From Colius striatus (lineage: Eukaryota > Chordata > Aves > Coliiformes > Coliidae): DNA of 64,000 nt. The notes under the pieces are model-generated. The model was not told the origin of the DNA. It did no database searches and saw only the letters and a program-made list of their open reading frames with translations. The position numbers and the translations under genes were made by a program. The stretch is taken from positions 2,029,853-2,093,852 of the forward strand of contig NC_084768.1 in NCBI RefSeq assembly GCF_028858725.1. Reading direction: 5' to 3'. Below are positions 54,412 to 64,000 of this stretch, piece after piece (position 1 is the first letter of the stretch; each line of letters starts with the position of its first letter).

Positions 54412-57400
54412 CTACAAAAACAGAAATATTTACCAGTCAACTTCATCAGAAGTAGAAAAAGGTTTTATGCTACTAAATGCCATTGGGCAATAACAGCCCT
54501 CCGGTCCCCACTGCCGCATACGCTCTGTTTTCCCTTGCCCAGCACTCTCACTCCTCCACCCACAGCCCACCTTGCACTGCTGCTTTGGAGAGAAACCAGC
54601 TCAGGACATACATATGGCTCAGTCTAGTGCTCCCCAAACCTTCACAGTCTCTCCTAATCACACACCTGAGCCAAAGCTGTCGACTTGATGGGTCAATAAG
54701 ATACACAATGACCAAAACATACTTTTGACCACCAGACCTCCCCTCTCCCCACCCCGTGTGTTACAAGCAAGGGAAGCTGAAGTCCTTGGGCTAAGAGCCA
54801 GGCAGTTGCTGGTAAACAGCTTTTAATAATGTGATTTTAATGGAAAAAGTGGCATGGAAGTTTTAAAAAGTGTTTGGTTTCTTATTACTAGTGTTCATAG
54901 TTTGAGAGAAGCAGAAAAAGTGGTCTTCACACCCAGATCTTCAGCTATGCTCTTACAGTGAAGGGCTACTGCTTGAAGAGGCATACTTAATGAGGTGCAG
55001 AGAGCAAGTACAGCATTAAGATATTCTATAGATAACACTAAAAATTAAAACTCCATTGATTTTCTTTAGTGAGTACTTGGTAAGCTTTTTGCTACAGTCA
55101 ATACTGATTTTACTTTGATATGTGAAGTCATTATACCTACCATCCATGTAGCTGTGCAGAGCAGTTAACATAGTCCCATCCTGGGGCACGTAGGCAGAGT
55201 ACGCCATCTCCTCCAACATGGGCGGAGAGAGCCTGGAGGGCTGCACTGCTGTCACAGGAGCAGTAGAGGAGTGATTAGGACTGACGTGTTTCTTATGGCG
55301 TGCTCTGCAATTTTGAAACCACACCTGACAAAGGGGAAAAATGTACATTGTGTTGATAGCTTGCATTCTGTTTCAACATTAGCGTAACAAAAACCTTCAG
55401 CTGAAGTCAGCACCAGTTAGTTGGGCCTTTCACATAACCCCCATGGTCCAAATGAAGACATATCATTCTAAGCCTACGCGGTGCCTCACAGAAGCATCAT
55501 CAAGTCGGGAAAACCTCTGCAGTGACCAGCAGCCCACCAAGCAGTGGCACGGCAAAGAGCTGCACGGCTCTGGGGCAGCATTCCCTGACAGGCTGACCAA
55601 CAGCATCCACAGCCCTGCACAGGTGCTCAGGCCCTGCCTCTGAACTGCAAACTTATTTTTCTTTATATATACATGCAGAATGTATACAAAATTTTCTATT
55701 TATGTCTAAAAAGAGCACGCATATCCTATCTGCTGGGAGGCACCTTCAAGCAAAGATTCTGTTTGTGTTTCAGATGGCATGGGCATATATTTTAACTCTG
55801 TTCTCCAGCGCAGAACACTAGATATTCACTCACTCCTAATGCATTATACCACAAGCCATAGAATCACAGAATGGTGGGGGTTGGAGGAGACCTTTAGAGA
55901 TCATCCAGTCCAACCCCCCTGCAGAAGCAGGGTCACCTAGATCAGGTCACACAGGAACATGTCCAGGCGGGGCTTGAAGACCTCCAAGGAAGGAGCCTCC
56001 ACAACCCCCCATCCTCAGAAAGAGTTCAAGTGTTAACAGACTGTTCAAGTCAGAAATCGGTATATAGCAAAGTTCAGTGCCAATTTGTATACTAGTTAGG
56101 CTGAGAAGTTTCTTCCTGGAAGATTATTAGTGCTCCACAGAAAGTGCAAGAAGAATACAGCAATTTTTCCAAGTGAGCATGTTGGCACTAGAGCTACTCC
56201 TGACTAAGAATGTTGTCTGAAGGTACGTTAAAACTGACAGATTAGCTCTTTCTCCATCTAGGAATAACTACATGGAGAAAACTGTCATTAAGCATCTCCA
56301 GTGGATGAGTACCAGACTTTGTCAGTCGGGTAATTCAGCACAGTTACCTGTATAACACGTCTGCTCAAGCCTGTTCTTTCTGCCAGTTTCTGAAGTGTTT
56401 GTGCGTCTGGATTGTTGTCCTGAGCAAACTGTGCTTGCATAACCTGAGAAAGCAAGATGGGAGATTGCAGTTTTTGCATATGCAGTCCTCAGGACACTGT
56501 CAGACACTCCTCAGACAATGGTCCTACCACTTGTTGCCTGGTTTTAGGAAACTGTTGCAATCACTAGTCCCAGACAGTTCCCCATACATTAAGAAAATAA
56601 AACCAAACCCCACACAAGAACCCAATCAATGGCAAAATACAAGCCCATTATAATGCTTAACTGAGCCAAGACATTTACCAGAAATGAGAGAAATGAATTC
56701 TATTTGGCAATAGTAAAAAGTGGAGGAGGTACTCTGTTAAGATTGTGTTAAAATGACCACGGGAGAAAATTCACTGCAAAGCAATTGAAACGTGCACCAT
56801 AAAGAAGACATCCATAGCAGCAGGACACAGCACAAAGAATGAATGAACTCTGATCCATCTCTCTGGACTTGGCAGTCGCTATCTGCATCTCATATTCCAT
56901 GGAGCCACTTAACCCTCTGCTCAGCTGCACAACAGTGCAGGCAATGGGTAACTGCTCTGTTCCTCATCTGCCATTAGCCACCCTGAGGAACACGGAGGCT
57001 TTGCCTTGGCTGACCTGCACCATGTAATTGTTTGGCTACACTCATCTTTTTACAGAAAACTGACATGAACACTTGTCATAAGTACATGAATTACATGTAG
57101 CTGTCAAGCTTACATTTGACCTGCATCCTGAACAGTTTTAGAGCCTGTAGGAATGTACCTTATTTAAGGCAGTAAAGCTTCCTGGATTTCAGCAGCTTTG
57201 TAAGCTGTAGTTTCTCGCTTCTGCATTTTGACCCTTGATGGTCTGTAAATTTTTCCTGGCTTCATCTTTGAAGATTAAGGCTATTTCTCTCTATATTCAG
57301 AAATGCTGAAGCCATTTAATCTCCTACTGTTTCAAACAAAGACATCAAGACACGTGAACATCCTTTTGCACAAGTACTTCACCGTGTGTGTTGCTACACG

Positions 57401-60400
57401 CTGCCACTCTGACAGTCACTTCCACCTCTAATGCTTCTCTTGATGGAAGTCTTATACCAGCATGCACTGAGCAGATAGCAAATGTCATTAAACAACAAGA
57501 GGCCTTAAGAACACCTGCTGAAGTAGGTTACAATCCATTTCAAAAAAAAAGAGGGGAACATGGAAGTTTCAGTGACAGCAAATGGGAAGAAGCCCTGAAT
57601 ACAGTCCCTACCCTGATGGCTGGGCCTATCTCCCCTCCAGCTACAGCTGGAAAAGAAAGATGCCTTTCACAGGATCACAGAATTATTTACATTGGAAAAA
57701 AACCTTTAAGACCCTCAAGCCCAGTCATTAACCCAGCACCCCCACAGCCACCACTAGACCACGTTCCTCAGCAGCAGAGCTACACATCTGGAATATCTCC
57801 ACCTCCCCTGGCATCCCGTTCCAATGCCTGACAATCCTTTCACAGAAGTTTGAGCCTGATGTCCAGAGCTCTCGCCCTCTGCACTTGTCAGTTTGTTGCT
57901 AACGTGCTTGGCAGAAACAGAAAAGGAAGCTTTGAGCAGCCACATGTTACATAGCACTGCTTAAATGCTTCGGTTTGTTATTACGCCTCAGCTTTAGTTT
58001 TCCTCCACTGCTCTCACCGTGAACAAGAGGCCAACAAAGCAGAACTCAGACTAAGATAGCAAATGGTATGGTGGTCGTGTGCGACAAGAAATTCAAAGAC
58101 ATGCTAGAAACTGAAAGCAGGGGTGCATAGCTAGCACTAGGTAGAAAGCCACAGCTTGCTTCTCACTACAGGTTGAAACATCTAAACCTAGTCTCACCAC
58201 AACCCTGTTTCACAGCAAGCTGGCCCTAATCATGGTGGGGTTTTTTTCCCTCCTAGAAAGCTCATTTAAGTGAGATGGTGATCCAGAAGGTGAAATAACT
58301 CATATTTAAGGCAGTCCAAAGCTAACTTTCACCAAGGTAGCAACAAGACAAGAAGCCTGGAAAGCAAAGCAGATGTGGGCAATCTTTGCCCCTCCCTCTT
58401 CAGGCCAGGCTCGACCCTAACAGGAGGGGTTCCAATCTGATATTATCCAGACTTCCTAGTTCCCTTAGTCCTGACCAAGAAAAGGAATAGAACTAATGGA
58501 TGAGCTTATATGAAGGTATGTTGGGAAAACCTCGTGTTCAAGAACAAACTGGACAGTAAACAATCGTTACCAAGTACTCCAAACATGCTTTGCCTGTATT
58601 TCACTACATCCAGCTCTATGAAAAAAGCGCATATTTTTCACCTAAAATGTGCAGCATCAAATACTGAAGCTAGGCAATATTGAAACACAGCATTAGACTA
58701 TCATGACTTTAGCATATTTTTACCAGGCAAAGCTCAAAGTCGCTTTGAGGAAATCAGAAAGTCTGGGAGAAGAAAAGGAAGGACTGTACAGATGAGTCCC
58801 CATCTATAGCCTCTCTCTCTGGTGGACACGTGTAGAAGCCAAGACTATAGCATAAGCAAGTATTGAGGACAACTGTCTTAGGAGGAAAAAGGGCAAACAA
58901 AACATAAACACACAGCTATTCCCCATTTTCTCTACAAAGCAAAGCAAAACAACACATAGTCATTGATGGGAGTCAATCTGTGTTCATATGAATATAAACA
59001 GAAGCCCACGATACTCACCTGTTCTGAGAACACACTCTTTCGCAGACTTTATTGTGCTTTACAACACAATTCAAGCTTCCATCCTATTACTGTCTTAAAG
59101 TCATATTCAGTATCCCCCTTCAGTGCAACTCTTCACATTACATAATTCTAAAAGTATTTTGTCTTTGTTATGTGCAGTGATCCAAATGCCTGATTAGCCT
59201 GATTTCATCAAGCCATCAAAACAGAACAACTTCTTTATTTCCACTCTGCAGAATTACTGTCTGCCCCCGGGGAAATAAAAAGCTTGAAGAGTGACTATTT
59301 GATATCAAGCTGCTGAAGCTAACAAACAATTCCAGGAACATGCTGTGTCTTGACAGTTTATGAAAGTTTAAAGCATGCAAGCTTCCTCTTTCCCCCCATA
59401 TGCATCTAATTTCCTACCAGTCCAGCATCTATGTCCTGCATAAACCTCAACTACGCAAGTTTGCAGCACTGCCTCTACCTGGAGCTGATCTGCTGTGAAG
59501 CTGGTCCGAGCTCTTTTTGCTGGTTTTGGATGATTAACATCTTGTTCTGTTAATAATGCTCCTTCCACACTAATCCCATTACCTGAAAAGCATTAAAGAG
59601 AAAAACAACACCATCTGCTAAACATTCAAACCATCGTTTTCATTAGTCAGACAGTCCTCCAATGACATTCAGCCAGTTGAGTCCACCTTTTAAAAAGATC
59701 CATATATATTCTCTTCTCAGTTTAATCAATCTGGCACCATTAGCCATTACACCCAAAATTACTCCCTCGCAAGTGAAGGAATGCATCCAGCATTGTACTT
59801 TGTCAACTAGATACGCTCTTTCCTTCTTTTCCTTAGGACAGAAAACAAGTTATACAAACCTAAAAAAGAAAATCGAATAATTTGCACGTCAATTCAAGAA
59901 CCTGTGCTTCCAGCCTTAGTAAAGCCAGGTAATTACCACCTATTAAGGAAGACGAAGTAAAACTCAGCAATTTAATTAAAACTAAACCACACAGTTCTTA
60001 GCAAAAGCAGTATGTTACCATTTTCAACTTCTCTTTTCAGATTGTCCAACATACAGTCGTAATGTACTCTACAAAGGACTTTCTCTTCAACCAAAGCGAA
60101 CTCCTCTCCAGTAGAGAGCTGTCTTTTGCAGGAGAAGCAGGCAAAGCATGCCAAGTGGTACACATTTCCTTTAGCCCTTCGGACCCAGTCAGTGGAATGG
60201 ATGTGTCTCCCGCAGCGGGAGCAGCGGGTGCCGTACCGCCTGCAAAAACAAGGGCAAGGTGAAGGCACAGACACAGCCACCTTGGGCAAGAGCGTGGCTC
60301 CAGGAGGGGCAGAGGTGACCTGGATGTGGCAGCGCGGCCAAGGCCCTCAGCAAGCAGGCTGATCACGAGGGAGGAAGGGACACCATAGTCGTTGGTTCAT

Positions 60401-61888
60401 TGCACAAAAATCAAAGCAGCTGCTATCTAATAGCTTGAGGCAAGACCACTGCTGCACTACCAAAGTCGTCATTTTCATAGGGCAAAGAGTGAAACTGAAG
60501 CACCTTGACCGCTACAGGAATTTACAACTCATCTTTGCTTTTATAGAGATACTTGCTCTTTAAAAAGCTGCGACAGGGTCACAGAAACAGCTGACTTTGT
60601 GTTCAAAATTCTCCCAATTACTCAAATATATCTTACATTACTCATGGTAGTCTGAATTATCATATTTAGCTACATTATTCTTCAGTAATTATTCATTCTC
60701 CTTCAGCAGAAGAAGGAAAACCTGTATCTTCATAGTTATTTCCTTAATTACCCCTACATTATGATCTTAAAAGAAATTCAAATATCTGCAAGTATTTACA
60801 TTACTACGGAAGAATATTTTTCTTCAAAGAGAAAATCAGCTACCGAGATATGTTCACTATTCAGTAAGAATGCCCTGAAAACCTTTGCAGGCTTGTAAGT
60901 CTTTGGAGTTTCGGTGAGTTTTTGGTTTTTTTAATGTTTTTTGTTTGGGGTTTTTTTCCCCAAGTTCCATACAACTTTGTTTTTCCAGAAACTATCAGTG
61001 GTCAGCTTGTCCCCTCCCTCTCTGTTTCAAAACTAAGTAGCTGAATGCGATCCATTCGCTGCACAGGTGAGAATCCCATCAATGTTTTGGTCTGGGGAAG
61101 TGCTAGCAAACACAACAAACTTAACAGCAACACTTTTTGCTCCTCTCTGGACTAAATATTTTGAAGATAAGTACTTTCAATGCCAACATGAATAATATTG
61201 TCCCTTACAGAGTTGGACCTTAATCATGAAGAATGCTTCTGTTCTCAATCAAATTGAACACAAAGGTATAACTGCTGAAAGCTTCTCTCCAAGGTCATAG
61301 GATTTATTTGGGGTTTTGGTGGGGTTTTTTTGTAGTTCCATGTGATACCCCTAAGCCTCCTACCAGCAAAGTACTGGTCCAAACTGACTATCATCTCATC
61401 TCCACCTGGTACTCTCAGTCAGCATTACCTAAGGATGGATCTTTGCACATACAATAGCTTTACAACCCTACCCTGGCAGGACCCTGACTTTAGCTTTTTG
61501 CTCTCTGCGCATACAGAGGTAAATTACTGTATAAATGCAACAGCTATGCTTAATTAACAACAGAGAGGCAGAGGGGAGACTTAGGAGGTATCTCCATTAC
61601 ACAGATCTGGGGTTTCCCAAGCCCCCTGCAAGAAATGTCAGTTTAACTAGTGCCCAGCAGATAAAGAACAAAGAGCCTAAATGTGCAGTTCTGTTGCAGC
61701 TGTCACTTAAAAAGTAACAAGCAAGGGTGAGGTTATCTAATGATATTACAGTCCTGGGTGATCTACCTGAAATAATCCAGTTTGCAGAAGATGTCTTTAT
61801 CTTTGATGTAACAGCTGGTGTGCCTTCCTAGAGAAGTCCTGCAGACACTGCAGGAGAGACAGCGCACATGCCAGCAGAGGTCGTTCAC
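54335..61888 (-). CDS. LHX8: LHX8, LIM-homeodomain transcription factor (6 exons, 5'-partial)
   Basis: Coding exons in transcript order: 61888-61767, 60239-60019, 59582-59479, 56443-56348, 55324-55141, 54411-54335. They sum to 804 bp, giving 267 residues plus stop; mammalian LHX8 is about 356, so roughly 90 N-terminal residues lie beyond 64000. Order: second half of LIM1 ([15 protein letters not shown]), complete LIM2 with Cys/His zinc ligands (CSRCGRHI...[10 protein letters not shown]...CRVHYD), a homeodomain from [13 protein letters not shown] to [13 protein letters not shown] interrupted by two introns, and a C-terminal [18 protein letters not shown] tail. LHX8 is a nuclear DNA-binding factor, LIM domains bind cofactors of the LDB type, and the gene is known for basal-forebrain cholinergic neuron, craniofacial and oocyte development. 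LHX6 is the close paralogue, but the C-terminus and the SLC44A5 neighbour support LHX8. All junctions are GT-AG and in phase. Confidence 0.96.
54412..55140 (-). other. LHX8 last intron, 0.73 kb
   Basis: Donor GTAGGT after the exon ending at 55141 and acceptor TTGTAG at 54412. Unique, no repeat recognised. Confidence 0.7.
55141..55324 (-). CDS. LHX8: LHX8 exon, homeodomain helix 3 and C-terminal region
   Basis: Encodes [20 protein letters not shown], then [20 protein letters not shown] and [20 protein letters not shown] is the DNA-recognition helix. Acceptor TTGTCAG, donor GTAGGT. A longer ORF running past 55141 is intron read-through. Confidence 0.97.
55325..56347 (-). other. LHX8 intron, 1.0 kb, with antisense-reading CR1
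   Basis: Contains a CR1 3' end at 55857-56010; otherwise unique. Confidence 0.7.
55857..56010 (-). mobile_element. Short CR1 3' end
   Basis: CATAGAATCACAGAATGGTG through AGGAGCCTCCACAACCCCC, about 155 bp, 5'-truncated. It lies on the same strand as LHX8. Confidence 0.9.
56348..56443 (-). CDS. LHX8: LHX8 exon, homeodomain helices 1-2
   Basis: 32 codons, phase 0 both ends: [20 protein letters not shown] then [12 protein letters not shown]. Acceptor TTTCTCAG, donor GTAACT. Confidence 0.97.
56444..59478 (-). other. LHX8 intron, 3.0 kb
   Basis: Interrupts the homeodomain between Q and V of DQLQ|VMQ. Unique except for an old CR1 at 57669-57866. Confidence 0.6.
57669..57866 (-). mobile_element. 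Old CR1 fragment
   Basis: CAGGATCACAGAATTATTTA, AAAAACCTTTAAGACCCTCA and CCTGGCATCCCGTTCCAATG match the reverse complement of an older CR1 subfamily 3' region. A + strand ORF of 147 codons across it is not a gene. Confidence 0.75.
59479..59582 (-). CDS. LHX8: LHX8 exon, linker and start of homeodomain
   Basis: Encodes [19 protein letters not shown] then [16 protein letters not shown]. The basic KRARTSF arm opens the homeodomain. Acceptor TTTTCAG, donor GTAGAG. Confidence 0.97.
59583..60018 (-). other. LHX8 intron, 0.44 kb
   Basis: GTAACA donor. Unique AT-rich sequence. Confidence 0.7.
60019..60239 (-). CDS. LHX8: LHX8 exon, complete LIM2 domain
   Basis: 221 bp: [20 protein letters not shown], then [40 protein letters not shown] and [10 protein letters not shown]. 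All eight LIM2 zinc-ligand positions appear present (C..C, H..C, C..C, C..D). Acceptor TTTTTGCAG. Confidence 0.97.
60240..61766 (-). other. LHX8 intron, 1.5 kb
   Basis: Unique, with T-rich runs at about 60926-60960 and 61310-61332. No repeat family recognised. Confidence 0.6.
61767..61888 (-). CDS. LHX8: LHX8 exon, second half of LIM1 (first LHX8 exon in window)
   Basis: Encodes [20 protein letters not shown], then [20 protein letters not shown] plus AG. Supplies the later LIM1 zinc ligands; the first zinc finger half and N-terminus are on exons not seen here. Acceptor GCTTTGCAG, donor GTAGAT. Confidence 0.96.
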
Positions 61889-64000
61889 CTGCAAAGCACA
61901 AAAGAAAAACACCCCTTAACCCTTCTGCTGCCAATATCAGATTTCCCATCTACAAAAAAAAAAAACCTATTTTTTTCTGTCCATAGAGATGAGGCCAAAA
62001 TTTACATGTACAATGATACGCAGAAAATTTATCTTCAAGGCAAAACATGTTTCCTATAGGACTGTGTGCATAATAAGGGTTAATTAATTTGATGGAGGTC
62101 TTAAGAAGCAGCTTTCATGCTTTTGTAATTAAAAACAGCAGAAAAGGAAGCAAGAGATTCTAGTTCCAGGTAGATAATCGTGTGCCGTTCTGTTCTCATA
62201 GCATTAGAGTAACAGGGCAAGTTCTGGCCTCGTGTGACCTTGGGAAGGCAGATAACTGACATGCTTTTATTTCCCAGTCTGTACAATCCTAACAAAGGAC
62301 AAACTCTGCAAAGGGATCTTTTTTTATTTTAAGGGGCACTTATAGAAGGGGAAAATTAGTCTGTCAAATGGGAACAGTCCACGAACCACATTTGCCAGGT
62401 TTCTGTTAAAGCAAAGTTAGCAAACAAAGGGGGAGTTTCAAAATATCAGCCGTTGTTTCAATGACAAGTTCAACAATGCTTTAACGTGTCGTAGCCATAG
62501 TGAAACTGGATAGTCAGGGAAAGCAGAGCGCTTTTGAAAACTCTCGTACAATTTTAGGGCAAATAAATTGAGTACAATTATTTTAACTTATTTTCCAATA
62601 AAGAGAACTTTGTTGTGCAGACGTTGTGCACAACACAAGCTAAATAACTGGAAAACCCAAGACTCTCGGTAACCATAAAAATTAAGTAAGTTTGGATAAT
62701 CCCACGCTGCAAAGGAAGGATTCTGTCAACCTAGCAATGATTAGTTTAGATACTTTCATTTCTTTTTTATTCTTATTTTGAGCCAATTTTTTGTCTCATA
62801 TCAAACAGTCCATATATTGCCTATGGCAAAGCAGCAGGTTTGAGATCATCCAGGATGCTTTTCATCAGACCACTGCCGGACAAACCACAGGGAAAGTGAG
62901 GTATTGACTCCAACACTCACGCTGGAGTCAGCCATTCCAGTCATTCTTCGGGTTATAAGACTGCAGTTTGCAGTTGCCCAATGTGCTCCCAATTGTTATC
63001 CTTGCTGGCAGGCATCTTCCCGAGCACACCACAGCGTAATGTGAAACTGATGATAACAGCTGTCACCACGCTGATCCTCCCAGCTATTTCTTAAAGCATT
63101 TGTGGAAACGGCTGCACCGCAGGGAGACAGCAGTACCCGGACTGGACAGAGCCTGAGCCTGCCCAGCCGCCCCCACGCCAGGAGCCCACGTGCACGCCAG
63201 CAAGCCCTCGGGCAGCCAGGCCACTGGTGCACAGCTCTGGGAGCACAGCTGACATCCCCGCTGCACGGAGCTCACCTTGCTGCCTGTGCTTCGGAGGCCA
63301 ACGCTCCTCCACAGAGCAGGACATCAGTAGCACTGGTGTTTGTCGCGTTTGATGTCACCTGTCCACATGCTTACGTATTCATTTAAAGGGCTAAAGCTAG
63401 AAGCCATCCTGCTGATGATCAGCAAGATACCTGTTTGCCAGTACAGATCTCTGTCTCTCTACCTATGGAGGAAGCCGTAACAGCTAATTTAACAAGTTTT
63501 AACTCAGAGGATTTTTACTCCCAGCCACATTATCCCAGCTCTTAAGAGACAGCAATGATCAGCTAACAAAGTGCCACAGGAGTTAACGGAACTGGAACCA
63601 AGTTCAAGTGAGCTCTGCTCCTAGTCCTACTCATGTGTGAGCCCAGCCTGTTGCAAAGGTGGCAAGAGTTTGCTAGCAAAGATGTACAGTAGCTCCCCAG
63701 ACCTGCAGCGACCCTGTTTTCAGTGAACATCAACCCAGGAGAGACATTGCAAAGACTTCCTCACCCCAACTGCGATCTGAGCATATGACCTAATAACAGC
63801 AGCGAGACCTTCTCAGCAACGTTGCTGACTTTCTCTTCGCAGGATGTACAATGACTTTATTTAAGGCTGCATCTAATGGAATCAACTGGCTTCTAGCACG
63901 ACTGTCTGATCTCATTTTTGAAAGGAGAGAAGACAAAAGTCTGATCCAGAATAATCTTAGGGGTGGTAATACAGAAGGAAAATAGCCCCCCTCCCAACCA
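61889..64000 (-). other. LHX8 intron (continues beyond window)
   Basis: I looked on the - strand for the exon that should encode the CVCNSCGLEIVDKYLLK part of LIM1 and did not find it, so this stretch is taken as intron. 63100-63300 is moderately GC-rich with open frames but no splice-flanked homology. Confidence 0.55.

Noticed and set aside
55016..55366. 116-aa ORF as a complete LHX8 C-terminus
   Set aside because: It runs past the GTAGGT donor at 55140 into intron. The true C-terminus is encoded by the exon at 54411-54335, which is in phase and family-matching.
61889..64000. Search for the first LIM1 half-exon and start codon of LHX8
   Set aside because: No - strand sequence encoding CNSCGLEIVDKYLLK with a donor was found. 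Assumed to lie beyond the window.

Overview
This window is vertebrate nuclear DNA, almost certainly from a bird. The two genes are split into many small exons with GT-AG introns. The introns are full of chicken-repeat-1 (CR1) LINE 3' ends that finish in ATTCTATG-type octamers and lack poly(A) tails, together with solo LTRs of avian endogenous retroviruses. I cannot name the species.

Two protein-coding genes lie tail to tail. On the + strand, 20 consecutive coding exons from 5393 to 42971 encode the last 686 or so residues of a choline transporter-like protein, best assigned as SLC44A5. All splice phases agree. Only the N-terminal exon(s), roughly 35 residues, lie upstream of the window. On the - strand, six coding exons from 61888 down to 54335 encode the last 267 residues of the LIM-homeodomain factor LHX8: half of LIM1, all of LIM2, the homeodomain and the C-terminus. 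The N-terminal exons lie beyond 64000. The convergent SLC44A5/LHX8 order matches the mammalian arrangement as I know it and supports both names.

Layout: 1-5392 is 5' intron or flank of SLC44A5, with two related, oppositely oriented solo LTRs (524-1511 and 3337-4683). 5393-42971 is the SLC44A5 exon/intron region, with at least nine CR1 pieces and three more LTR remnants. 42972 to about 47940 is its probable 3' UTR and downstream flank. 47945-48690 is a CpG-rich block followed by a GC-rich minisatellite with 38-bp units. 48700-53800 is intergenic. 53815 to 64000 is LHX8 (3' UTR, exons and introns).

The most notable observations are: a likely minor-spliceosome (U12-type) intron in SLC44A5 (30979-31902); a CR1 inserted 9 bp from a splice donor; the homogenised minisatellite just past a candidate poly(A) site; a diverged ~100-bp duplication linking the LHX8 3' UTR to intergenic DNA; and three CR1 copies sharing the same lesion at the reverse-transcriptase active site. 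I found no operon, phage, CRISPR or other clearly undescribed system. This is an ordinary two-gene avian locus with some unusual details.
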